The position numbers were made by a program, and so were the translations under genes. Of a DNA stretch of 64,000 nt, positions 1-7,930 are shown piece after piece. The first letter of the stretch is position 1. Every line of letters starts with the position of its first letter. The stretch is taken from NCBI GenBank assembly GCA_903866355.1, contig CAIPNE010000714.1:62001-126000 (forward strand). Direction: 5' to 3'. Source of the DNA: an uncultured Gammaproteobacteria bacterium (GTDB lineage Bacteria > Pseudomonadota > Gammaproteobacteria > Ga0077536). A model generated the notes under the pieces. The model ran no database searches. It worked only from the letters and a program-made list of their open reading frames with translations, and was not told the origin of the DNA.

Positions 1-876
1 CATCGGGTTGGTCAGCCACTCCCCGATCTGCTCCACGATGCTGTTGGGTCCGACGAAGCCCGAAGCGTTCTGCACGACACGGAAGATCGCCGTCATGTTC
101 TCCCCCGTGTCATCGTCGGGAACATCCGTATAGATGTCCTTACCGAAGGTGCTATTGCCGCCGTGAGCGTAGTCGTACCACCAAGCAGGGGTGTTTTCCA
201 GCAGGTCGTCAGCGATTCCCCGCCCTTCAGGGATGGGAACTCCGGAGGTCTTGTTGCCATTGGCGACGTGGGCCTCCCGGCATGGGTTTCCGAAGTTCAC
301 GGCGGCGATAACATCGGGAAGCCTGTCGTGAAGATCGCCTTTGGGGTTGAGGATGTCGTGCTTCCAGCACAGGCTCGTCACCATCGCCCCTTGAGAGTAG
401 CCCGACAGACCTATCTTCCCAGGATGATTGCGGATCTGAGCTTTCAGTTCAGCGCGGCCCTGCTCCACCGATGGACCCATCGGGAAGGCAGCGGCGGGGT
501 AATTGCCAATGGGCTGCCAGTCCCATACGTCAAGGACGGCTCGCGCCACGTCAGCCGGATAGCCGGGGCCTAGAGGGTCGGCCATGCCGGTGCCGTGGAC
601 AGTGAACAGCGTCCCGACCTTCTTGGGCTTTGGTGGCGGGATGACCCCTAGAGCCACCTGAGTTTGGTAGTCGAGGATGCCGTCGATGCGCAGCTTGGGA
701 AGGTAAGCGGTGGCGTTCTTCTTCTTCTGGAACGTCACCAGTGCAGCCTGGGTGGCCCAGTCGAGAAAGGGAGTTTCGTCCAAGTCCTTGGCGTAGCTGA
801 ACTTACGCTTGAGGGCTTTCTTTGCCGCCGCTACGGGCGCACCTGACATACCGGGCTGCCAGCCGATCCATGCCAT
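1..876 (-). CDS. lysB: LysB-type esterase (mycolyl-arabinogalactan esterase), partial at the window edge
   Basis: The first 292 residues are present and the C-terminus runs off position 1. Residues about 15-75 look like a peptidoglycan-binding-type helical module (FLDWATQAALVTFQ, then IDGILDYQTQVALG). The alpha/beta hydrolase part follows: oxyanion region FTVHGTG, nucleophile elbow GYSQG (Ser161), then FGNPCR and NTPAWWYDYA, all typical of LysB and cutinase-like enzymes. The catalytic His would lie beyond the window. LysB enzymes cleave the mycolate-arabinogalactan ester bond at the end of infection so that the outer membrane opens. The ATG at 876 is the only start between the upstream stop (920) and the first conserved residues. 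It has no good Shine-Dalgarno at normal spacing; the nearest AAGGACG is about 27 nt upstream, inside a hairpin. Function is inferred from motifs and is confident. Confidence 0.9.
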   Translation of the reverse strand, partial: MAWIGWQPGMSGAPVAAAKKALKRKFSYAKDLDETPFLDWATQAALVTFQKKKNATAYLPKLRIDGILDYQTQVALGVIPPPKPKKVGTLFTVHGTGMADPLGPGYPADVARAVLDVWDWQPIGNYPAAAFPMGPSVEQGRAELKAQIRNHPGKIGLSGYSQGAMVTSLCWKHDILNPKGDLHDRLPDVIAAVNFGNPCREAHVANGNKTSGVPIPEGRGIADDLLENTPAWWYDYAHGGNSTFGKDIYTDVPDDDTGENMTAIFRVVQNASGFVGPNSIVEQIGEWLTNPM

Positions 877-877
877 A

Positions 878-909
878 AAGGACGAGTCCGATCTAGTCGG
901 CCCGTCCTT
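878..909 (-). promoter_or_regulatory. Imperfect hairpin in the lysB leader
   Basis: The outer arms aaggacg and cgtcctt pair, and the inner tccga pairs with tcgg across a TCTAG loop. The structure fills most of the 43-nt gap between the preceding stop and the lysB ATG. On the message the only Shine-Dalgarno-like AAGGACG sits in the 5' arm. No U-tract follows beyond TTT, so a translational control element is as likely as a terminator. Confidence 0.4.
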
Positions 910-919
910 ATGGGTAATG

Positions 920-2284
920 CTAGCAGACCGCGTCCTCTGCGGGACGGTGTTCGATGACCTTGGCGTAGTAGATCACGGTCTGGTCGATGGTTTCGCCGTC
1001 CCGCCCGGTGAAGGGCTTCAGGCCCTTGACCTTGGCGTCGAGGACCAGCACGTCACCGGCCTCCCAGTCGTCAATCCGGCCCTTGGCCCACCAGAGGATC
1101 AGGTGGTGATCCGGAGTCCGACCAACCACGCGGGTTGACCAACCCCACTCGCTCTCGCTCTGGCCCACCGAAGTGATGGTGATTTCCAGGTCGCGGATGC
1201 GGGTCTTGACCGGGGCCAGGATGCCTTTGGCGAGGGGAGCCTTCGGCTCGCTGCTCCGCTTGACCGCGAGTTCCTTCTCCCTGGCGTAAACCGCCACCAG
1301 GCTGGCGAGGATGCCGACGTTGCGACCGGAGACGTTCTCCCCGGCGAGGATGGTGTGCATATTGTCGGCGTAGTCGGTACCGGCCTTGAGGCTGTCGGCA
1401 GCCTTCCGGATTTCCGCGATCAGAGCGGAATCCTTGCTGAAGCCGTCGCCCTTGACGATGTTGTCGAGGAAGCGGTGGTAGCGCTCCAGTTCCCGCTCGT
1501 AGTCGCGGTCGAGCCGGAAGTGCTTGCGCTGAGGCGGCTGAATCCGACCGAAGAGAGCGGTTCGTACCTCATCGGCGGTGGCCCAGTTCGGGCTGAACTC
1601 CGCAGCCTTGCGGCTGACGTAGGCTTTGCCTTCGTTGGCGAAGGCGAAGGCCAGACCCAGCACCCGGTCAACCGGAGCGCCGTAGAAGCGCTGACCGCCG
1701 CCGCTGTCGTCGTCGCCGCCGACTCCCCGAAGCTCAGCGCCGTAAGTCAGCGCCCACAGACCCTTGATCGCCAGCCCGGTGAAGGCTTCGATGCAGGTGT
1801 GGCCGACCTGGATGAGCGAGTCGTCGCGGTCGTCGCGGATGATGTAGAGGCGCTTGCGGTCGCGCTTGAGGTTGCAGTGGTCGCAGTGGATGTCGTCCAC
1901 AGCGGGGCGCTCCCAGCCGTCGAGGGACTGACCGGGGGCGCAGTGAACGGTGTAGCCAGCCTCTTCGCCAACCAGGGCGGCGACGAAGGTGTAGTGACCC
2001 GCGACAATGCGGATCTCTTCAAGCTCCACCCGAATCCAGGGTTCGATGACCTCGCTGGCACCGAAGATGGTGCCGTCGTCCAGTTCGATCCCGCCCTTGA
2101 GAACCTTCTTGTCGAAGCGCTCCAGCTTGATTGCAGGAGCGGGCAGGCCAGCCCTGGCGAGGCGGCGCTGGAAAGCGCCCTCTTTCTTCTCCCAGATGGG
2201 GAGCCGGAACTCAGGGAACTCCACGATCACAGGTTCAGCGTCCACAATCTCAGGGGCGAGAACCCGCGTGTCCAGGTCGCTCAT
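920..2284 (-). CDS. Hypothetical zinc-binding, OB-fold-like nucleic-acid-binding protein
   Basis: 454 aa, start ATG 2284 behind a strong GGAAGGAG. The middle has a zinc-type cluster: C134-x2-C137 in IHCDHC, followed by the basic segment RDRKRLYIIRDD and then QVGHTC (H162, C164). This arrangement recurs in actinobacterial and phage proteins of unknown function. The last ~90 residues form a beta-rich segment (ITITSVGQSESEWGWSTRVV ... GDVLVLDAKVKGL ... QTVIYYAKV) that reads like an OB fold. A DNA- or RNA-binding role is therefore plausible but inferred. It sits between the structural genes and lysB, so it may mark the end of the virion block. Confidence 0.65.
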   Translation of the reverse strand: MSDLDTRVLAPEIVDAEPVIVEFPEFRLPIWEKKEGAFQRRLARAGLPAPAIKLERFDKKVLKGGIELDDGTIFGASEVIEPWIRVELEEIRIVAGHYTFVAALVGEEAGYTVHCAPGQSLDGWERPAVDDIHCDHCNLKRDRKRLYIIRDDRDDSLIQVGHTCIEAFTGLAIKGLWALTYGAELRGVGGDDDSGGGQRFYGAPVDRVLGLAFAFANEGKAYVSRKAAEFSPNWATADEVRTALFGRIQPPQRKHFRLDRDYERELERYHRFLDNIVKGDGFSKDSALIAEIRKAADSLKAGTDYADNMHTILAGENVSGRNVGILASLVAVYAREKELAVKRSSEPKAPLAKGILAPVKTRIRDLEITITSVGQSESEWGWSTRVVGRTPDHHLILWWAKGRIDDWEAGDVLVLDAKVKGLKPFTGRDGETIDQTVIYYAKVIEHRPAEDAVC

Positions 2285-2300
2285 GCCTCTCCTTCCCGCC

Positions 2301-2316
2301 GGGGCCGATTGGCCCC
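2301..2316. promoter_or_regulatory. Short perfect hairpin upstream of the zinc/OB protein
   Basis: ggggcc, a gatt loop, then ggcccc form a 6-bp GC stem. It lies about 17 nt upstream of the ATG at 2284, just before its GGAAGGAG ribosome site. It has no U-tract. It may modulate translation or stabilise the 5' end of the message. Confidence 0.35.
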
Positions 2317-2317
2317 T

Positions 2318-2332
2318 CCATCTATAACAACG
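2318..2332 (-). promoter_or_regulatory. Repeated upstream motif, copy 1 (possible extended -10 promoter)
   Basis: On the minus strand this reads GTTGTTATAGATGGA. A near-identical element lies at 2721-2735, again just upstream of a ribosome-binding site. TGTTATAGA resembles an extended -10 (TGnTATAAT, partial match), but no convincing -35 is visible. Promoter status is a guess; the repetition is observed. Confidence 0.35.
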
Positions 2333-2347
2333 GCGGGAGTGGGGAGT

Positions 2348-2551
2348 TTATTCCGGAAGTGCTTCGGCAGCCCTTTTTGCTTCGACCTGCTTGGCATATC
2401 GGCCTATGTGAAAGCTCCGATTGCCGTTGTACAGCGCCAGGTCGTACCCACCGCTTTCTGCCATGCTGATGTCGTAACGCCGATTGTCGGGCAGTTCGGC
2501 GTATAGCCCGCTGATGCCTTTACGGCGATGCCAGCGCAAATCACTTGTCAT
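2348..2551 (-). CDS. Small hypothetical protein (67 aa)
   Basis: ATG 2551 begins 10 nt after the preceding small gene. The protein (MTSDLRWHRRKGISGLYAEL...) is mixed-charge with several aromatic residues and no recognised domain. The segment YDLALYNGNRSFHIGRYAKQVEAKRAAEAL looks like a beta hairpin plus helix. The ribosome site is weak, so it may be translationally coupled to the gene before it. Function unknown. Confidence 0.55.
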   Translation of the reverse strand: MTSDLRWHRRKGISGLYAELPDNRRYDISMAESGGYDLALYNGNRSFHIGRYAKQVEAKRAAEALPE

Positions 2552-2561
2552 GGCCTACAGC

Positions 2562-2708
2562 TTAGACGGCCTTCTTCCAAGCGCTGCGCACGCCCTTGCC
2601 GGGGTACTTCAGTTCCCGCTTACGGTTGCGATGAGGACGGGCAGCATTGCTGCGGCGTAGTTCCAGACGCGCCCGAAGCTGTTCGGGTGTTGCTGTCGGC
2701 TTCTCCAT
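2562..2708 (-). CDS. Small basic hypothetical protein (48 aa)
   Basis: The ATG at 2708 follows GGAAGGAGGGC at good spacing, which favours it over an upstream in-frame start at 2759. The product is rich in Arg and Lys (RARLELRRSNAARPHRNRKREL), predicted helical, and may bind nucleic acid. It is the first gene after the giant tail protein. No family recognised. Confidence 0.6.
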   Translation of the reverse strand: MEKPTATPEQLRARLELRRSNAARPHRNRKRELKYPGKGVRSAWKKAV

Positions 2709-2720
2709 GATGCCCTCCTT

Positions 2721-2735
2721 CCATCTATTACAACG
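2721..2735 (-). promoter_or_regulatory. Repeated upstream motif, copy 2
   Basis: On the minus strand this reads GTTGTAATAGATGGA, running directly into the AGGAGG of the 48-aa gene. It matches the element at 2318-2332 except at one or two bases. Two such elements in 400 bases, both in front of small or regulatory-looking genes, suggest a shared control site. Type unknown. Confidence 0.35.
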
Positions 2736-2755
2736 CCAACGAGGGCGTATATATT

Positions 2756-5700
2756 TCACTGCTGGTAGACGGGAGTCATTGTCGCACCGTAGGCCACCGC
2801 CAGCGGGCTGAGCATGACAACTTCCAGCGCCACTTCGTTGGTCGGCTCAGTGCAAGTGACAATCGCATCCCCGGTTGGTGAGTGTGCCAGTTCAGTCACG
2901 TCGAGGTTGACTGCGTTCGGGTTGCTCACACCACCCAGCCGCATGAAGTATCTGATGTGGGCAATTTCGGTGTACAGATCGGAGACGTAGAGGTCATCCT
3001 CAAAGGTGCCGGTGAGGTCGATTTCCACAATGTAGACCTGATCCAGGGTGTCGGGTACCTCAAAGAATGAGGACTGGTAGGTGAACCACTTTCCGACTGT
3101 AGGATTCTGGATTTCTTCTTCGTGTATGTAGACGCCGTCGCTCACTCGTCGCAGTCGCAGCGTGATGAAGTTGCTGTTCTGGATCGGCTTGTAGAACGTG
3201 CAGCAGATCCGCACCTGAGCGCCGGGGAAGTAGTTGGTCTGCTGGATAACCCGTACGCCCGCAGATCCGGACCCGGCAGCCCGCCGGAAATGCAGTGCCC
3301 GGTTGCCTTTATAGGTCCGCTCAGGGTCAATCCAGATAGCGACGGTAGCGCGAGCGTTGCCCCAGTTGACATTCTCGTCGGCCCACTCTGCGAACTGATC
3401 GCCCCACATACCCGGCGGCATGGTCGTCGGACTGGTGTACCACGACAAAGCATTCTTATCGACGTTCTTGTTCAGCGGATCGTTTTGCGCCCACATCCGG
3501 TCAGAGCGGCGCAGACCTGAGTCGCGGAAATCGCAAATGACCTTGTTGAACTTGGAGAACGTGATGAATCGGTTGTACAGGAAGCCCCGGCCACCGTTGC
3601 GCGGCTCAGCCTTGACCTCTGCGATCCAGAACTGGCCTGCGGTGACCCCAGCCGTGATTCTGAATCGGATAGCAAGGGCATCGACTCCATCGGACGGGAC
3701 GGCATAGGTGCCCAGCAGGTGGGTGAACGTAACGCCGTTCGTCCTGCCGGTTGGGTTGTCAATCGACACCCGTGATGCATTGCCGTCCAGCGCCGTGGGC
3801 GGGGTGTACCCCGGCGCAGCGGTATTGGCCGATGCCGGGTCGAGGGTTTCGACACCCACCACTTCGCCGTCTAAGTAGGAGATAACATCCATGACGATTT
3901 GGGCGGTCGGAGACATCGGCTCACCCCAGTAGGCGGTGCCGGGAGTGTAGCCGGGGTTGGGTTCCCCGATTCTCTCCCAGTAGAAGCCTCCGTAAAAGAC
4001 AACTTCGCCGGGATAGTAGTCGGCTCCGTTATTGTAATTGCCTTTGTAGCTTGTCCCAAAAGCGGCGGGGAAGGTCGCACTCTCTGCGCCGACAAACTTA
4101 ACGGATGCGCCGATAACCACTTCGTCCAGCGGATCGACCTTAAAGGGCGTCTTGGCCGTCAAGCTGACTTCGGTGCCGTCTGCAACGATACTGGCCGACC
4201 CCACCCGGTTTCCGGAGTAGCTGTCTTGGGTGCCGTCCCACACCCAGTCGCCCACCGTGACCCAGGAGTCGAGGTCGGCGAGGTCGAGGTCGGCATCGGT
4301 GTATGGCGATCCGGCGGCGGTGACCGCACCAGTAATCGCTTGTGAGACATTGGTGAAGCGCCACTGGTTTGGGTCGTACACCTTAAAGTCGAAGGACAGC
4401 GGATCTTCATAGTCGATGTAGGTCGTCGCGTATGCGGCCACTTCACGGATACCGGCGAAGTACCCGATTGCAGCAGTGCGTGTTGCGGTCAGTGTGCGGT
4501 AGACGTGCGTTTCGGTGGTATTGAAGCGCACCCGCTGAGTAGTTGACGTTGTCGTAGTCAGGCTGGTTGAAACCGGCCCGCTCATAGGCGACGAGCCTTG
4601 TACGACGGAGTTGGTTCCGAAAAGCCCCCACTGGATTCCGGAGAAGATCGACTCCATGATCGCAGCAGGCATCTTCAGCAGACCGCCGGGGAAAAGCCAA
4701 TAGTCTTTGCCCATCGCTGGGGTGACCGGGGCCGCACCAGGATAAGACACGGTCGGCGCGAAGGCAGTAGATATTGCAGTGGCGATAGGTGTGGACACAG
4801 TCGCACCCAGCCCTTGAATGGGCATGGTGCCTATGATTTTGTTGACCGTTTGTCCCGCAAGAATCTGCGGCTGAATATCCCTGCGTCGGTAGATCAGGCT
4901 ACTGGTGGCTTCGTTCCGCAGCGCAATAGATGTACTGGGGTCGGCGGTTGCTCCGGTGGATTGGCCCAGTGCGGTAGCTACGGTGTTCGGGATACTGCCA
5001 GTTTCGGATGCTGACCCAATGGCTGCCGCCACGGGCTGAACCGTAGAAACCGTCGAGGCTTCAATAGCAGCATTAACGGCTCTGGGGTCTAGCCAGTTGA
5101 CGCTGGAAATCCCCGCGACAAGGTTCCCGACATTGCCCAGCAGACCGTTGATGGATTCCCCGATATTGGTGACCGCACCCTTGACCGCACCAACAACGGT
5201 TTCAATTGCTCCTGGCGTATGAACATTCTTCGGAGACGGCAGGACAGTGGCCTGCATGTCGGTCCCCGGCACGTTTGTCGTCGTAGAGGTCGTGGTGGTC
5301 ACATCGGCGTACACCGAAATCGGGAAAACCTCGTACGTCGTCTGGATGCCAGTGTCGTAAACCGGATAGGGTTCGGCAGTGAGCTTGGAGAACTCCATCT
5401 TGATCCACTTGGTGGAGATTTGCCTGGGGAAGAAGATCTTGCCCCGCTGGACGGTGTAGTCCCGCCAGATCGGGGTCCACCTACGGCTAACGTGCATGCT
5501 GGGGGACGAACCGCCGACCGGGAAGCGCTGTGCCGTCCAGTCGCACGAAAATACAGAATTGTCCAGGCTGCTGGAAGTTACCTCGCCTTGGGAGTCCGGA
5601 GTGATCGGGTCGGGATCAACGTAGGCAATCGGGTTGACCATAAAGCTCTCATGGTCATTGAGCCAGCTTGACAGCTTGATGATGTGTGCGGTCAAGAGGC

Positions 5701-7930
5701 CACGGAACTTGGAGAAGCTGACTTCGCCGTCGAGGGTGATGTAGTTCGGAAGGGCAAGGGTGTTCGGCGTATAGGAGTAGCCGATCTGACTGCCCTTCGA
5801 CATCACCGAAATAAACACCGCAGAGCCGGGTGAGTCGTATGCCCATCCGGCGACGATGCGCAACGGCTCATTCTGAGTCAGCGGTGGCGACAGCGGTGCT
5901 TCAAAGTATTTCGATGTCGTACCGTTGGTGAACTCCAGCACGATCTTTCCGTAACCCAGGTTGCCCACGTCGTAGTACAGGCGCGGCCAGAATTGGCCGG
6001 ATTCGGGGTTTTCAGGAATGATTTCCAGCAGTACCGGGTTGTCTCCTGGCGGGCTGGTGGCGGTGAAGTCGGGGGTCCACTCCACACCGATCCAGCAGTT
6101 CTTTTTGACCAGCGGGCCAACCCTGAACGGAGCGACAAACTCCGATTCCTCCGACCCCGTCGCTACATCCCACAGACCCCTGCCTGCTTGCCAGCGGGTG
6201 TGGGCTTCGACGGTTGGGGGAACAGAAATCGGTGACGGGTTGAGCGTGACCCCGTCCGGATCATCGTTGGTGTAGTAGATATTGAGGGCATTGCCGGTAT
6301 AGATAGGGTCGATGTACAGAGTGTCGATGAGTTGCGGTGACCCATCCGCAGTTCGTACGTCAAGATAGAGCGAAACCACAGCGTCAGGAGTCGGCTGAGC
6401 CGACGAGCGCCAGAATGTGGCAGGGTTGTTGTCGATAGCTTTCGGGGCGTCCCAGTCCTTGATGTACGTCTCTACTACGTTGCCCAAAGCATCTTCAGTG
6501 ATGGTGGTGGCGCGGATGCCGGAAGGCCGGTCGTACATATTGCGGCGCATCAGGACGTTGCGCAAACCGACGCAGTAGGGGCGGGTTCCCATGGCCGGGT
6601 CGGGCAGTCGAGTCAGTCGGAACTGAACCGCCTTGGCAAGGGTGGGACTGGTGTAGGCGGTATAGGGGTGCCAGTTCTCCGTGAATGACGCAGGCAGCGT
6701 CAGACTGACTGGGTTGCGGTTTTCATCCAGCATGGCCCGCCAGTTGTCCTGCCGGTCGTGGTACCATACGTCGATTCTGGCCGGAACCTTGACCGCCTGG
6801 AATGACACATCATTGATCGGCATGGGGAGCTTGAAATTGACCTGGAGGACTTCGGTCTTCTGTTCAAACGTGCGAGCGGTCTTGTATTTTTGACCGACAT
6901 CCCGCAGGTACTGAAGAGCGATCTGGTAGCTGGTCATCCCATTTCGTGGGTCGCCAGGAGGTGGTTCGGTGGGGTAGGTCATGTGACCACCACCTACTGT
7001 TCCAATGATGTCAAAAATCTCAGTAATGCCCTCAAAAACTTCAGTAATGGTGTTCCAGTTAAGAGCGTTTAGGTTGGCACCGATGAACGCAGCGAGGTCA
7101 TTCCCGGTGAATCTCCCGATGAGTAGTGACCACAAAGTTGTCCAGTCCACACCTAGCAAAGAGTTGCCGGTTGCCCCGATAAGTTCTTTATCGTTGGCGA
7201 ACTCCCACCACAGATCCGGAGTATTTTTTAGGCGCTGTTCGGCAGAAAAGTTTCCGTGACTCAGCCCGTTCGACCCATCCAGGTCATCCCATGCAACCGG
7301 CTCAATTGCCCCAGGAAAAAGTTTTCCGGCCTGTCGGCAAGGATTACCAAAAGATATGCCAGCAAGGAGGTCTGCTTTTCTGTGCTGTAGCCGACCACCT
7401 TGAATCTCTTCCAACACCTTGGACATAACGGCAGCGCCCTGGCTATACCCTCCCAAAGCGAATGCGCCTGGGGTGTCGTTAATCATAGAGATTGTTTTCT
7501 CGACGCCCTCCCTCATTGATTGACCAAACGGGAACATTGCATTGGCAAAGCTAACGGTCTTTACCGTCCACAAGTCAGCGTCAACCATTCGGTGGAAGGG
7601 GTCATTGGCGGGTGCCCAGGCCCATTCGTAGAGCTTTCCATCAAGATCGCTGAAGGTCACACTCATTGGGGCGTAGATGGGCAACACCCCGAATCCAAAA
7701 AAATCAAACCAGTTGTGGGTTCCGGTGGAGTAGAAAAACGTCGGCTTCGGGACATCGCCTTGAGAGGCGGGTCGTGGCTGAGAGAACCACTCGCGGCCCT
7801 TGGAGGCGTCCACTATGGCATTGGGGGAATTGGGAGATTCGGCCTGCTGGGACAGCAGCTTGCGGATAGCGTTGTAGATGCCCAGCGGGATGTGGAACTC
7901 GTAGTACATGCTGTCGATAGGGTTAGTCAT
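2756..7930 (-). CDS. Giant minor tail or baseplate protein with N-terminal LysB-like esterase domain
   Basis: 1724 aa from ATG 7930, which shares one base with the preceding stop (TGATG). Residues about 60-325 form an alpha/beta hydrolase of the LysB/cutinase type: FFYSTGT near the oxyanion site, GGYSQGAAV with Ser163, SFGNPCRQAG, NTPDLWWEFAND (Asp247 candidate) and GGGHMTYP with His316. The spacing follows the separate LysB at the end of the window. The rest is beta-rich: galactose-binding-like and LamG-like segments, then a Ser/Thr/Ala-rich middle (about 900-1150), then jelly-roll-like modules. It lies directly after the baseplate J and gpI-like genes, so it is very probably part of the tail tip or a receptor-binding arm. 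An entry role in opening the mycolate layer is inferred. Alternatively the domain may only bind, but Ser and His are intact. Confidence 0.85.
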   Translation of the reverse strand: MTNPIDSMYYEFHIPLGIYNAIRKLLSQQAESPNSPNAIVDASKGREWFSQPRPASQGDVPKPTFFYSTGTHNWFDFFGFGVLPIYAPMSVTFSDLDGKLYEWAWAPANDPFHRMVDADLWTVKTVSFANAMFPFGQSMREGVEKTISMINDTPGAFALGGYSQGAAVMSKVLEEIQGGRLQHRKADLLAGISFGNPCRQAGKLFPGAIEPVAWDDLDGSNGLSHGNFSAEQRLKNTPDLWWEFANDKELIGATGNSLLGVDWTTLWSLLIGRFTGNDLAAFIGANLNALNWNTITEVFEGITEIFDIIGTVGGGHMTYPTEPPPGDPRNGMTSYQIALQYLRDVGQKYKTARTFEQKTEVLQVNFKLPMPINDVSFQAVKVPARIDVWYHDRQDNWRAMLDENRNPVSLTLPASFTENWHPYTAYTSPTLAKAVQFRLTRLPDPAMGTRPYCVGLRNVLMRRNMYDRPSGIRATTITEDALGNVVETYIKDWDAPKAIDNNPATFWRSSAQPTPDAVVSLYLDVRTADGSPQLIDTLYIDPIYTGNALNIYYTNDDPDGVTLNPSPISVPPTVEAHTRWQAGRGLWDVATGSEESEFVAPFRVGPLVKKNCWIGVEWTPDFTATSPPGDNPVLLEIIPENPESGQFWPRLYYDVGNLGYGKIVLEFTNGTTSKYFEAPLSPPLTQNEPLRIVAGWAYDSPGSAVFISVMSKGSQIGYSYTPNTLALPNYITLDGEVSFSKFRGLLTAHIIKLSSWLNDHESFMVNPIAYVDPDPITPDSQGEVTSSSLDNSVFSCDWTAQRFPVGGSSPSMHVSRRWTPIWRDYTVQRGKIFFPRQISTKWIKMEFSKLTAEPYPVYDTGIQTTYEVFPISVYADVTTTTSTTTNVPGTDMQATVLPSPKNVHTPGAIETVVGAVKGAVTNIGESINGLLGNVGNLVAGISSVNWLDPRAVNAAIEASTVSTVQPVAAAIGSASETGSIPNTVATALGQSTGATADPSTSIALRNEATSSLIYRRRDIQPQILAGQTVNKIIGTMPIQGLGATVSTPIATAISTAFAPTVSYPGAAPVTPAMGKDYWLFPGGLLKMPAAIMESIFSGIQWGLFGTNSVVQGSSPMSGPVSTSLTTTTSTTQRVRFNTTETHVYRTLTATRTAAIGYFAGIREVAAYATTYIDYEDPLSFDFKVYDPNQWRFTNVSQAITGAVTAAGSPYTDADLDLADLDSWVTVGDWVWDGTQDSYSGNRVGSASIVADGTEVSLTAKTPFKVDPLDEVVIGASVKFVGAESATFPAAFGTSYKGNYNNGADYYPGEVVFYGGFYWERIGEPNPGYTPGTAYWGEPMSPTAQIVMDVISYLDGEVVGVETLDPASANTAAPGYTPPTALDGNASRVSIDNPTGRTNGVTFTHLLGTYAVPSDGVDALAIRFRITAGVTAGQFWIAEVKAEPRNGGRGFLYNRFITFSKFNKVICDFRDSGLRRSDRMWAQNDPLNKNVDKNALSWYTSPTTMPPGMWGDQFAEWADENVNWGNARATVAIWIDPERTYKGNRALHFRRAAGSGSAGVRVIQQTNYFPGAQVRICCTFYKPIQNSNFITLRLRRVSDGVYIHEEEIQNPTVGKWFTYQSSFFEVPDTLDQVYIVEIDLTGTFEDDLYVSDLYTEIAHIRYFMRLGGVSNPNAVNLDVTELAHSPTGDAIVTCTEPTNEVALEVVMLSPLAVAYGATMTPVYQQ

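Noticed and set aside
1355..2506. Long plus-strand open frame (383 codons)
   Set aside because: It lies antisense to the zinc/OB protein, lacks a ribosome site, and its translation shows no domain. The minus-strand gene has an SD, zinc motif and plausible fold, so this is a codon-bias shadow.
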